Assembly: GCF_001688725.2 (NCBI RefSeq)
Contig: NZ_CP015401.2
Coordinates: 2,108,001 to 2,172,000 of the forward strand
Direction of reading: 5' to 3'
DNA: 64,000 bases
From: Bacteroides caecimuris
Lineage (GTDB): Bacteria; Bacteroidota; Bacteroidia; Bacteroidales; Bacteroidaceae
Part shown: one piece after another, positions 27,555 to 35,910 of the stretch
Position numbering within the stretch: the stretch's first letter is position 1
Layout: each line of letters begins with the position of its first letter
Notes under the pieces: generated by a model
The model's input: only the letters and a program-made list of their open reading frames with translations
What the model was told of the DNA's origin: nothing
Databases searched by the model: none
Translations under genes and position numbers: made by a program

Positions 27555-28493
27555 ATGAGCGAAAAAGCACCCTTTATGGTATTCTCGGGAACAAACTCGA
27601 GATATCTTGCAGAAAAAATCTGCGCGAGCCTGGATTGTCCTCTAGGAAATATGAACATTACCCATTTTGCCGATGGCGAATTTGCAGTTTCATACGAGGA
27701 ATCAATTCGTGGCGCACATGTATTCCTGGTTCAATCCACTTTCCCTAACTCAGACAACTTAATGGAACTTCTCCTGATGATTGATGCAGCTAAACGTGCA
27801 TCAGCAAAGAGCGTTGTGGCTGTAATCCCCTATTTCGGATGGGCTCGTCAGGATAGAAAAGACAAACCTCGTGTATCTATCGGGGCTAAGTTGGTAGCTG
27901 ATCTGCTGTCTGTTGCAGGTATCGACCGACTGATTACGATGGATTTGCACGCAGACCAGATTCAGGGATTTTTCAATATCCCGGTAGATCACTTGTACGC
28001 ATCGGCAGTATTCCTCCCTTACATCCAGTCTTTACAGTTGGAAAATCTGGTTATTGCTACACCGGACGTAGGAGGTTCAAAACGTGCCAGCACTTTCTCC
28101 AAATACCTCGGTGTACCATTGGTACTCTGCAACAAATCACGTGAAAAAGCCAATGAAGTGGCATCTATGCAAATCATTGGTGATGTAGAAGGTAAAAATG
28201 TGGTGTTGATTGACGACATCGTAGATACAGCAGGAACAATCACGAAAGCTGCTAATATCATGATGGAAGCTGGTGCTAAGTCCGTACGTGCCATCGCCAG
28301 CCATTGTGTTATGTCTGACCCGGCTTCTTTCCGTGTGCAAGAGTCTGCCCTGACAGAAATGGTATTTACAGACAGCATCCCTTATGCTAAGAAGTGCCCG
28401 AAAGTAAAACAGTTGAGCATCGCTGATATGTTTGCTGAAACAATTAAACGAGTGATGAATAACGAATCTATCAGTTCACAATATATCATTTAA
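27555..28493 (+). CDS. prs: ribose-phosphate pyrophosphokinase
   Basis: Makes PRPP from ribose 5-phosphate and ATP for nucleotide, His and Trp synthesis. The 312-residue protein shows the catalytic flexible-loop Lys/Arg region YFGWARQDRKDKPR, the pyrophosphate-binding MDLHADQIQGFFN, and the PRPP-binding motif VVLIDDIVDTAGTI. Length and domain order are standard for class I enzymes. It is monocistronic with a strong terminator. Confidence 0.96.
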   Translation: MSEKAPFMVFSGTNSRYLAEKICASLDCPLGNMNITHFADGEFAVSYEESIRGAHVFLVQSTFPNSDNLMELLLMIDAAKRASAKSVVAVIPYFGWARQDRKDKPRVSIGAKLVADLLSVAGIDRLITMDLHADQIQGFFNIPVDHLYASAVFLPYIQSLQLENLVIATPDVGGSKRASTFSKYLGVPLVLCNKSREKANEVASMQIIGDVEGKNVVLIDDIVDTAGTITKAANIMMEAGAKSVRAIASHCVMSDPASFRVQESALTEMVFTDSIPYAKKCPKVKQLSIADMFAETIKRVMNNESISSQYII

Positions 28494-28555
28494 TAGCTGA
28501 CAGGTGATAAATAATAATTGATAGTTGAAGTTATTACTTTCAACAGGAAATTATA

Positions 28556-28599
28556 AAATGGATAATGACTGCTTTTGGTTATTATCCATTTTTTTTTGT
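28556..28599 (+). terminator. prs terminator
   Basis: The stem AAATGGATAAT / ATTATCCATTT (28,557-28,566 and 28,581-28,591) is followed by TTTTTTT. Confidence 0.85.
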
Positions 28600-28693
28600 A
28601 CCATACCTTTATCATCACTTCATTACCTGACGCATATATACAAAAAATAGGCCACGCAGTGCGCAGCCCATTATATTTATCATCTATCATTTA

Positions 28694-29863
28694 TTATTGG
28701 AGTCTTCCGAATTTATAGGTTCCTTTTTTAATCACTTTTCCATCTTTATCTGTTTCTACAAAAGGACCATCCTTCTTTCCTTGTTTGAAAAAGCCATCGA
28801 AGCGATTACCATCTTTGTCGATTTGTACACCTTGCCCCTCTTCCAATCCATCAACAAACCCACCTTTATATTGCATACCAGCAACAGTTTTCAGAGTACC
28901 CTGTCCATTGGGACGGTTATCTTTCCAGTCACCGTCATAAACATCGCCATTGCTCCATTTATAAACTCCTTTACCGTCGCGTTTATTGTTTTTCCAGCTT
29001 CCTTCATACACAGCACCATTCGCCCAGGTAAAAGTACCTTTTCCGTCTTGCATGCCGTTCTTAAAATTACCTACATATTTATCACCGTTAGCATGATAAT
29101 AAACTCCCGGACCAGTGCGCTCCCCTAAAAGATATGATCCTTCATAACGGTCACCCGTGTGAAAGTAATAAGTACCTTTTCCATGTTGAATATCATCCGC
29201 CCAGTCACCATCATATTTATCTCCATTGGTATACTCAAATACTCCTTTTCCGTGACGAACATCATCCTTCCAATCTCCATCGTATTTAGAGCTATCATCC
29301 CAGTTCATGGTACCTTTGCCATTCTTTTTATCATTTTTCCAGTGACCGGTATATTTGGCACCGTTTGCCCAAGTATATGCCCCTTCGCCTTCGCGCTTAT
29401 CATTCACCCAATGACCTACATACAAATCACCATTATGATAATACATAGTACCTTCACCATGCTGATAATCCTGATACCACATTCCGTCGTAACGGTTGTT
29501 ATTCATAAAATAATAGATACCTTTTCCGTGCTGCTGGTCCTGAAACCATTGTCCTTCGTACTTTTCTCCGTCAGGAAACATATAAATTCCATATCCTTCA
29601 CGTTTCCCCTTCACATATTCACCTTCAAAGACATCGCCGTTTTTAAAAACCGTTTTTCCTTTTCCGTTCGGTTTTCGGCTTTTCATTTCTCCCGTATAGA
29701 CACTGCCATCCTTAAAAGTATAGTTGCCAATCTTTATTTCAGTAGAAAATGTATCTTTAATTTTTCCGAAAAATCCGCCTTTCTTTCCTTCATTTTCTTG
29801 TGCCATTACTCCCTCTTGTGAGAGGAGAGCCAATAAAAGTGTAGTATATAGATATTTCCTCAT
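28694..29863 (-). CDS. exported MORN-repeat protein
   Basis: A 389-residue protein with a signal peptide (MRKYLYTTLLLALLSQEGVMAQ) followed by about 14 MORN repeats of 23 residues, each close to YxGxWxxGxxHGxGxxxxxxG (e.g. GDVFEGEYVKGKREGYGIYM, YDGDWKDDVRHGKGVFEY). The repeats run from about residue 45 to 385 with little else, forming one long beta-structure. MORN arrays bind membranes or proteins in other organisms; its bacterial role is unknown. A TATCTTTG -7 box (29,910-29,903) lies 40 nt upstream. It follows an M16-like gene in the same direction. Confidence 0.9.
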   Translation of the reverse strand: MRKYLYTTLLLALLSQEGVMAQENEGKKGGFFGKIKDTFSTEIKIGNYTFKDGSVYTGEMKSRKPNGKGKTVFKNGDVFEGEYVKGKREGYGIYMFPDGEKYEGQWFQDQQHGKGIYYFMNNNRYDGMWYQDYQHGEGTMYYHNGDLYVGHWVNDKREGEGAYTWANGAKYTGHWKNDKKNGKGTMNWDDSSKYDGDWKDDVRHGKGVFEYTNGDKYDGDWADDIQHGKGTYYFHTGDRYEGSYLLGERTGPGVYYHANGDKYVGNFKNGMQDGKGTFTWANGAVYEGSWKNNKRDGKGVYKWSNGDVYDGDWKDNRPNGQGTLKTVAGMQYKGGFVDGLEEGQGVQIDKDGNRFDGFFKQGKKDGPFVETDKDGKVIKKGTYKFGRLQ

Positions 29864-29948
29864 TGGTTTTAGTCGTTACTCATTTTAGAATTACAATTTG
29901 GACAAAGATACAATTTCTATCCCAAACAGCCCACTTTCGGAAAGCAAT

Positions 29949-31232
29949 TTATGACAACTTTTTACCTGCAATGACCTCTTTTAATGTCTCTTTGCACAAA
30001 TAGCGTTGTGCCAAATCTTGTATTTCTGCAGGAGTAACCTCGTTTACAGCCAGCAGAGAACGTGAAAAGTAGTCATCATTCAGACCGGAAGTAGCAATAA
30101 AGATCCATGCATCCGATAGTGAAAAAGGAGACTCATAACTACGGCACATTTCGCCCAACATATAATTGCGTACGATCATCAGTTCTTCCATCGACACTGG
30201 CTCCTGATGCAGACGGTCTATTTCATGATATACTTCCTGTATCAACGGTTTCACATATTCATTATCCGTTTCTGTCGATATAGCCAGCAATCCGCTATCC
30301 GGATAAAACATGATTCCCGCTGAAATGCCATAAGTATACCCCTTTTTTTCACGGATATTAGACATCAGCCGACTGCCAAAATATCCTCCGAATAAAGTCA
30401 TCAATACCCGGAGTTTCAGATAATCAGGATGGTTACGAGTGATGGTTGTATATCCCATCTTTACAGCACTCTGCATGGCATCCTCACGTTCTGTAAAAAT
30501 TCTCTTTTCGGGAACGGCAGTAAACGGAAAACTTAATTTCAATGCCGGCTGTTGATGTTTACCAAAAGAAGTGCCGAATGTATCCGTCACCCGGCTGATA
30601 ATATCCTCTGTCACCTTGCCGGACAAGAAAATAGAGCAATTGCCCGAATGGTAATACCGTTCATAAAATTCACGAAGCACTTCCGGAGTGATAGCATGAT
30701 AATCTTCCTCCACCACTACTTTACCGCATGGATGCTGTTCGCCATAAAGCGACCTCAATAGACTGCGATGTGCAAGAAAATCAACTTTGGAAGTATTGAC
30801 CAGATATTGTTGGATATTGGTATCAAGGATGGTATGCAATTCTTTCTCCGGGAAAAGCGGTTCTTTAATCATGGATTCTACCACTTCCAATGTTTTCGCC
30901 AAATACTTATTCAACGAATAAACAGTGATGTATGCATACTCCGACGAGCTGGACAGTTCGAGCCACGAACCGTAGTAATCCAGTTTCTCGGCAATGGTAG
31001 CAGCCGTATATTTTGTCGTACCTTCGCGCAACATCCGGTTTGTAAACAAGGCTTGCAGTTTCTGCGACTGCTGCCAACGAGCTCCAGCGATAAGCACATC
31101 CATGCGTATCACTTCCTGTTCACCCGCATTAATAACAGTCAATGGAATACCATTCGGCAATGTCATTCGGACGGGAGGAAGTATACAAAAATTTTTCAGG
31201 GTTTGTATTTCTGGTTGTATTTTACGATCCAT
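29949..31232 (-). CDS. M16-family (pitrilysin/insulinase-fold) protein, probably non-catalytic
   Basis: A 427-residue two-domain M16-type protein. The fold is recognisable from LPNGIPLTVI at the N-terminus, the second-half glycine-rich LFGGYFGSRLMSNIREKKGYTYGISA and the PVSMEELMIVRNYMLGE region. The zinc site is missing: where active members have HxxEH, this protein reads QALFTNRMLREGT. The R/Y motif of the substrate-binding partner subunit (REKKGYTYG) is retained. It is therefore best seen as the inactive subunit of a heterodimeric M16 protease, but no active partner is in the window. The gene is directly downstream of kdsB (4-nt gap). Confidence 0.85.
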   Translation of the reverse strand: MDRKIQPEIQTLKNFCILPPVRMTLPNGIPLTVINAGEQEVIRMDVLIAGARWQQSQKLQALFTNRMLREGTTKYTAATIAEKLDYYGSWLELSSSSEYAYITVYSLNKYLAKTLEVVESMIKEPLFPEKELHTILDTNIQQYLVNTSKVDFLAHRSLLRSLYGEQHPCGKVVVEEDYHAITPEVLREFYERYYHSGNCSIFLSGKVTEDIISRVTDTFGTSFGKHQQPALKLSFPFTAVPEKRIFTEREDAMQSAVKMGYTTITRNHPDYLKLRVLMTLFGGYFGSRLMSNIREKKGYTYGISAGIMFYPDSGLLAISTETDNEYVKPLIQEVYHEIDRLHQEPVSMEELMIVRNYMLGEMCRSYESPFSLSDAWIFIATSGLNDDYFSRSLLAVNEVTPAEIQDLAQRYLCKETLKEVIAGKKLS

Positions 31233-31236
31233 ACGA

Positions 31237-31989
31237 TTAGATTCTATTCTTCAAAAACTCTTCTGCCCGTTCCAAGTCTTGTGGGGTATCAATTCCGATA
31301 GTTTCTACTTCACTAATGCCCACCTTTATTTTATATCCGTTCTCCAGCCAACGGAGCTGCTCCAAAGATTCAGCCAGTTCCAGAGAAGACTGCGGAAGCA
31401 TGGTTATCTCCTTCAGCACATCTGTACGATAAGCATACAGTCCGATATGCTTGTAGTAGGTATGTCCCTTCAGCCAGTCCTGTTTTTCAGCATTACGCTG
31501 ATAAGGAATAATGGACCGGCTAAAATAAAGCGCGTTCCAGTTCTTATTGACTACCACTTTCGGTGAATTTACATTTTCCAGTACAGCAAACGGTTCATCT
31601 ACAGTAAAAGGTTTCACCAGCGTGGCAATCTGCGTGGTTACATCTTCGAAACAAGCCTTTACCACATCCAATTGTGAAGGCTGAATAAAAGGTTCATCTC
31701 CTTGTATATTGACCACTACATCAAAGTCACCTCCAATCTTTGTACAAGCTTCATAACAGCGATCCGTACCGCTTTTATGATGAACAGAAGTCATCACAAC
31801 CTTACCTCCGAACGCCTTGACAGCAGCTTCAATACGCTCATCGTCTGTGGCTACATAAGCATCATCCAAAACGCCTGCCACTTGCTCATACACACGTTGT
31901 ATAACAGTTTTTCCACCCAACATAGCCAACGGTTTTGCAGGAAAACGAGTGGATGCATAGCGGGCAGGTATAATTCCAAGAAATTTCAT
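31237..31989 (-). CDS. kdsB: CMP-KDO synthetase (3-deoxy-manno-octulosonate cytidylyltransferase)
   Basis: Activates KDO for lipopolysaccharide inner-core assembly. The 250-residue protein begins MKFLGIIPARYASTRFPAKPLAMLGGKTVIQRVYEQ, carries VVNIQGDEPFI and ends with IKVGISEVETIGIDTPQDLERAE, all diagnostic of KdsB. It sits between folK and the M16-like gene with 0-4-nt gaps, so the three are co-transcribed. Confidence 0.96.
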   Translation of the reverse strand: MKFLGIIPARYASTRFPAKPLAMLGGKTVIQRVYEQVAGVLDDAYVATDDERIEAAVKAFGGKVVMTSVHHKSGTDRCYEACTKIGGDFDVVVNIQGDEPFIQPSQLDVVKACFEDVTTQIATLVKPFTVDEPFAVLENVNSPKVVVNKNWNALYFSRSIIPYQRNAEKQDWLKGHTYYKHIGLYAYRTDVLKEITMLPQSSLELAESLEQLRWLENGYKIKVGISEVETIGIDTPQDLERAEEFLKNRI

Positions 31990-32376
31990 CTACTTAATAA
32001 ATAATGAAGAATGGAAGGCAGATAATGACTGTTGTATATATCCCCTTTGCCAATCCTCCGGTTTTACTATTTTGTTATCATATAAAAGCATGTCAATGTC
32101 CAGACAAACTTTCTCCTCTTTTTTATCTTCCAGACGACGTCCGGACCTCTGTTCTATATCTTTCAGTATTTTCCTCACTTCCTCTTCATCCTTATCGGAA
32201 AAGAACAGAACTACTTGGTTGGAAAACAAGGCCGGATTCTTAAAAAACAAAGGTTCAGTTTCCAATTCAGGCGCAAAACAAATAGAAGAGAACGATTCAG
32301 TCAGTTTCTGTCTGGCAAAAGTCAAATTCTCTTTCCTGTTGTAATTACTCCCTATGCAAACAATATACCTATGCAT
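31990..32376 (-). CDS. folK: HPPK-like folate pyrophosphokinase, short form
   Basis: A 128-residue protein resembling 6-hydroxymethyl-7,8-dihydropterin pyrophosphokinase. It has the N-terminal YIVCIGSNYNRKENL, the middle SNQVVLFF and ILKDIEQRSGR (Arg), and the catalytic Asp pair in VCLDIDMLLYD. It is about 20-30 residues shorter than typical FolK at the C-terminus, so activity is likely but not certain. Its stop abuts the kdsB start. Together with pabB, pabC and the AbgT protein it adds to folate-related genes in the window, although it is 12 kb away. Confidence 0.8.
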   Translation of the reverse strand: MHRYIVCIGSNYNRKENLTFARQKLTESFSSICFAPELETEPLFFKNPALFSNQVVLFFSDKDEEEVRKILKDIEQRSGRRLEDKKEEKVCLDIDMLLYDNKIVKPEDWQRGYIQQSLSAFHSSLFIK

Positions 32377-32381
32377 TAAAA

Positions 32382-32482
32382 AATAAGTATTAGGTATTAA
32401 GTATTAAACATTAGATATTAAAGATATTATACCTACAGTTCAGTGCCCCAAACGCTACAGGTTAATACTTAATACTTATTTC
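32382..32482. repeat. degenerate TATTAAGTATTA repeats with inverted arms
   Basis: The spacer between PBP1A and folK contains AATAAGTATTAGGTATTAAGTATTA and, inverted at the other side, TAATACTTAATACTTATT. They could pair as a weak stem. Similar low-complexity repeats are at 5374-5405. Confidence 0.4.
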
Positions 32483-32486
32483 AGAT

Positions 32487-34814
32487 TTAGTTAAAAAGAT
32501 CGTCCAATCCCCCCTCTTCTATCACCTCTCCGTCCGGAGTTTCCGAACCGGCACACGGATCAAACCCTTCAGGGAGTTTAAATTTCTCCTGCTGGTCATA
32601 TCCCAAAGTCGGGTCATCATACACTTTCTTCATATACAGTGCCCAAATAGGCAAAGCAGCAGCAGCTCCTTGTCCATAGGTCATTCTACCAAAGTGAATG
32701 TCACGTTCATCACCTCCTACCCAACAACCGGATACCAGCGAAGGAGTGAATCCCATAAACCAGGCATCAGAGTTATCATTGGTCGTACCTGTTTTCCCAC
32801 CCATATCGGCGGTAATTCCATAACGACGAACGCGCCCACCTGTTCCTTCATTAATAACAGCGCGCAGCATAACCAGCATTTTATATGCGCTTGAAATACT
32901 AATCACTTCCTCCATTTGCGGTGCAAAGGTAGAAAGCACATTACCATCACTATCTTCAATGCGTGTAACAAACAATGGAGCCACACGAATTCCTTTATTG
33001 GCAAAAGCTGTATATGCACTTACCATCTCACCAACAGAAATTTCACAAGGTCCTAGACAAAGCGAAACGACCGGGTCAATTGCTTTATTACGAACCCCAA
33101 AACTATGGATCAAAGGTACAAGATTATACGGATTCAGTTTGCCTATCAAATAAGCAGAAATCCAGTTGTCAGAATTAGCCAATCCCCACTTCAGAGTCAC
33201 CATTTCCCCATAACGTTTATTGTTTGCATTACGAGGCGTCCAAGGAGTTCCATTCTCATCAATCAGCGTTTGCTCTACGTGGCGTATCTGATCGCAAGGA
33301 GAAAATCCATTTTCCATTGCTAATGTGTATAAATACGGTTTGATAGTAGATCCCACCTGACGACGTCCCACCATTGCCATATCATACTGGAAATATACAT
33401 AATTCGGTCCGCCTACATAAGCCTTCACATGTCCGCTTACCGGATCCATCGACATGAATCCTGTCCGCAAGAAGGATTTGTAGTAACGGATTGAATCCAT
33501 CGGTGTCATAATTGTATCTTTATCTCCCTTCCAAGAAAAAACAGTCATTTCTTCCGGGGTATCGAACGCCTTACGAATCTGCTGTTCCGAAGCTCCCGCC
33601 TCTTTCATAAGACGATAACGATCCGTCTGCTTCATAGCTTTTATCAGCAACTCCTCCACTCGTTTTTCCGGCAGTGATCTTGCGTATGGAGCATTTTTGC
33701 TTCCCTCTTTTTCTTTGAAAAACACAGGTTGCAAATAATCACCTAAATGTTCTTTTACTGCATCCTCTGCATATTGCTGCATACGCGAATTGATCGTTGT
33801 ATAAATCTTCAAACCATCTGTATAAATATTATAATTCGTACCGTCTTTCTTTTTATTTTTTGCACACCAGCCATACAACGGGTTAGTTTCCCACGCTATA
33901 GAATCTTCGTAGAATTTTTGCATTTGCCAACCACGATAATCACTTTTTACCGGTTTCGGTGCTGTCATCACACCACGGAGATATTCGCGGAAATAAGTAG
34001 CCAATCCCTCTTTGTGGTCAACGCGGTTATATTTTAGTTTCAGCGGAAGAGTCTGCAAAGAATCACATTCTGCATCTGTGATATAACCAGCTTTACGCAT
34101 CTGTTCAAGCACTACATTACGACGGCCACGGGAACGTTCGTTGAAACGGACAGGATTATAAAGTGAAGGATTCTTGCACATCCCTACCAACGTAGCTGCC
34201 TCTTCGATTTTCAAATCTTTCGGTTCGCATGCGAAGTATGTATGTGCAGCAGTTTTAATACCAACCGCATTATTCAGAAAATCAAACTTATTGAGATACA
34301 TACTCAAGATTTCCTCTTTGGTATAGTAACGCTCAAGTTTCACTGCAATTACCCATTCAATCGGTTTTTGGAAAAGACGTTGAAGCGTATTCCTCGCCAC
34401 TTTTTCCGTAAACAACTGTTTGGCAAGCTGTTGCGACAAAGTACTACCTCCACCTGCATTTTTCTGAAACATCAAACCACGTTTCACAAACGCACGGAAC
34501 AATGCTTTGGCATCAATTCCAGAATGTTTAACAAAACGAACATCTTCTGTCGCAATAAGAGCATTGATAATACTGGGTGACAAATCCTTGTAAGCTGTGT
34601 ACACCCGATTTTCCTTACTGTAAGACCACGTACCAAGTACTTTTTCATCTTCAGAGAAAATCTCCGTTGCAAATTTATAGCTCGGATTCTCAAGCTCCTC
34701 TACGGGAGGCATATAGCCAATCCAACCCTTTGAAATAGAGACAAAGATGACAACAATAGCCAACACAACGACTACCAAAAATATCCAAAGAGCTTTTATT
34801 ATTTTTCGAATCAT
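32487..34814 (-). CDS. bifunctional penicillin-binding protein 1A-type (transglycosylase/transpeptidase)
   Basis: A 775-residue inner-membrane peptidoglycan synthase. It has an N-terminal membrane anchor (residues 7-30), the GT51 glycosyltransferase domain with ATEDVRFVKHSGID and GGSTLSQQLAKQL (about 95-135), and the transpeptidase domain with GSTIKP (SxxK), SDN and KTGTT boxes. The C-terminus is short and acidic (EVIEEGGLDDLFN). It heads the folK-kdsB-M16 gene string and has its own promoter. Confidence 0.94.
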   Translation of the reverse strand: MIRKIIKALWIFLVVVVLAIVVIFVSISKGWIGYMPPVEELENPSYKFATEIFSEDEKVLGTWSYSKENRVYTAYKDLSPSIINALIATEDVRFVKHSGIDAKALFRAFVKRGLMFQKNAGGGSTLSQQLAKQLFTEKVARNTLQRLFQKPIEWVIAVKLERYYTKEEILSMYLNKFDFLNNAVGIKTAAHTYFACEPKDLKIEEAATLVGMCKNPSLYNPVRFNERSRGRRNVVLEQMRKAGYITDAECDSLQTLPLKLKYNRVDHKEGLATYFREYLRGVMTAPKPVKSDYRGWQMQKFYEDSIAWETNPLYGWCAKNKKKDGTNYNIYTDGLKIYTTINSRMQQYAEDAVKEHLGDYLQPVFFKEKEGSKNAPYARSLPEKRVEELLIKAMKQTDRYRLMKEAGASEQQIRKAFDTPEEMTVFSWKGDKDTIMTPMDSIRYYKSFLRTGFMSMDPVSGHVKAYVGGPNYVYFQYDMAMVGRRQVGSTIKPYLYTLAMENGFSPCDQIRHVEQTLIDENGTPWTPRNANNKRYGEMVTLKWGLANSDNWISAYLIGKLNPYNLVPLIHSFGVRNKAIDPVVSLCLGPCEISVGEMVSAYTAFANKGIRVAPLFVTRIEDSDGNVLSTFAPQMEEVISISSAYKMLVMLRAVINEGTGGRVRRYGITADMGGKTGTTNDNSDAWFMGFTPSLVSGCWVGGDERDIHFGRMTYGQGAAAALPIWALYMKKVYDDPTLGYDQQEKFKLPEGFDPCAGSETPDGEVIEEGGLDDLFN

Positions 34815-34851
34815 GTTTTTTCTTGCTTAAAATGACGTTTTAATTAAGATG

Positions 34852-34883
34852 CAAAGGTAGATAAAATCCGTTATTCAGCCAAC
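34852..34883 (-). promoter_or_regulatory. promoter of the PBP1A gene
   Basis: Minus-strand -33 GTTG (34,883-34,880), a 20-nt spacer, and -7 TACCTTTG (34,859-34,852), 38 nt before the ATG at 34,814. Confidence 0.65.
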
Positions 34884-34921
34884 GAGATTGATTAGATTTT
34901 CTATTTTACGAAACAAAACAC

Positions 34922-34949
34922 AAACAGGCGGGAAAAACCCCGCCTGTTT
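34922..34949 (-). terminator. terminator after the smalltalk gene
   Basis: An 11-bp G+C-rich stem AAACAGGCGGG / CCCGCCTGTTT with a short A-rich loop. It lies 36 nt beyond the small ORF's stop, with T-rich sequence on both sides. Confidence 0.8.
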
Positions 34950-34984
34950 TTCATTCACAATCAGCCCATTTATAAAATAATCAA

Positions 34985-35083
34985 TCACAAATTTGCTCCC
35001 TGCACGCCAATCACTCCGGCAATTGCCCCAGCAACAGCAATAATCATCTTCAAAATGATACTCCACGTTTTCTTCATAGACAT
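34985..35083 (-). CDS. 'smalltalk'-type 32-residue membrane protein
   Basis: MSMKKTWSIILKMIIAVAGA is followed by a second hydrophobic stretch ending GVQGANL. The whole protein is one amphipathic-to-hydrophobic helix with a Lys/Trp N-terminus, matching the 'smalltalk' small proteins that occur beside HU-like genes in Bacteroides. It starts at the ATG at 35,083, with a second in-frame ATG two codons later. A longer frame in another register covers the same bases but is a shadow. It lies 61 nt downstream of the HU-like gene and before a terminator, so the pair is one transcript. The usual amidase neighbour is absent here. Confidence 0.8.
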   Translation of the reverse strand: MSMKKTWSIILKMIIAVAGAIAGVIGVQGANL

Positions 35084-35144
35084 TTTTCTTTTTAATTAAA
35101 CACTCAATAAGCTTTTTAATCATCAATCGTTCATTGACGATTCA

Positions 35145-35672
35145 TTATGCGGCAGGATCCGGCGCTTCCCCATCCCCATTACCTTCATCTCCTCCACCTT
35201 CTTCACCATCATCCGGTTTTTCAGGATCATTAGAAGAAATTTTCATATTAAGCTTCTTCAGATATTCATCCAAGCTAATCAAATCCAACTTCTCATCCGC
35301 ACGGGTGGCAGTTTTTGTGACACGTAGCTCCTTATTCGCTTGAAAAAAGATGCGAACACTATCTATGCTATTCGCATTGATATCCTTCGCCAGCTCTGCA
35401 CCTTTGGAACGGGCAGCCAACATAAACACCCCTAATCCTTCAATATTCACAGACTTACCTTCCAGTAGCTGCTCTTTCATCTTTTCCACAAAATTCTGGA
35501 TCACACTCTTGATATCACCGATAGACAAGGAAGAACGCTCCTGCATTTTTTGCGCTATATATTTCAGATTAACAGACTGACCTAAAGTAATCAGATGCGG
35601 ATAATATCTCTTGGGAGAATTGGGAACACGCGGATCCGTCGGACGCGTAACGACTTTGTAAATTACACTCAT
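35145..35672 (-). CDS. HU-like DNA-binding protein with acidic tail
   Basis: A 175-residue member of the Bacteroides HU-like family. The HU fold occupies about residues 30-125: LGQSVNLKYIAQKMQERSSLSIGDIKSVIQNFVEKMKEQL gives the N-terminal helices and KSVNIEGLGVFMLAA the start of the beta arm. The C-terminal 30 residues (DDGEEGGGDEGNGDGEAPDP) form an acidic, glycine-rich disordered tail. It probably binds DNA non-specifically. It forms a two-gene unit with the smalltalk gene. Confidence 0.88.
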   Translation of the reverse strand: MSVIYKVVTRPTDPRVPNSPKRYYPHLITLGQSVNLKYIAQKMQERSSLSIGDIKSVIQNFVEKMKEQLLEGKSVNIEGLGVFMLAARSKGAELAKDINANSIDSVRIFFQANKELRVTKTATRADEKLDLISLDEYLKKLNMKISSNDPEKPDDGEEGGGDEGNGDGEAPDPAA

Positions 35673-35770
35673 ACTACGTTTTTTTTAAAGATTTAAATTC
35701 AAATTATTTATTCACGTTTTGTTGATCAACCATGCAAAGGTGGTGCTTTTATTTCGAATAGAAAAGAAAA

Positions 35771-35795
35771 AAGCCCCATGCGGAGCTCTTTTTAA
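35771..35795. terminator. bidirectional terminator-like hairpin
   Basis: AGCCCC-atgc-GGAGCT with one G:U-type pair, flanked by A-run on the left and T-run on the right, between the HU-like gene and the ATPase gene. In minus-strand RNA it would end the 35,911-37,470 gene. Confidence 0.6.
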
Positions 35796-35910
35796 AAGAA
35801 AAATCGTATAACACGTTATAAATCAGCAATTTTTAAACAACCATCCCTACCAAAACCATATTTTGATATTTTTAAGATTGTTCATTTCACTAAAAATACT
35901 AAAAAAAGAA

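Noticed and set aside
34875..35126. An 83-codon minus-strand frame over the smalltalk region
   Set aside because: Out-of-frame shadow: the 32-residue hydrophobic peptide in another register is the conserved product, and the long frame runs through a terminator.
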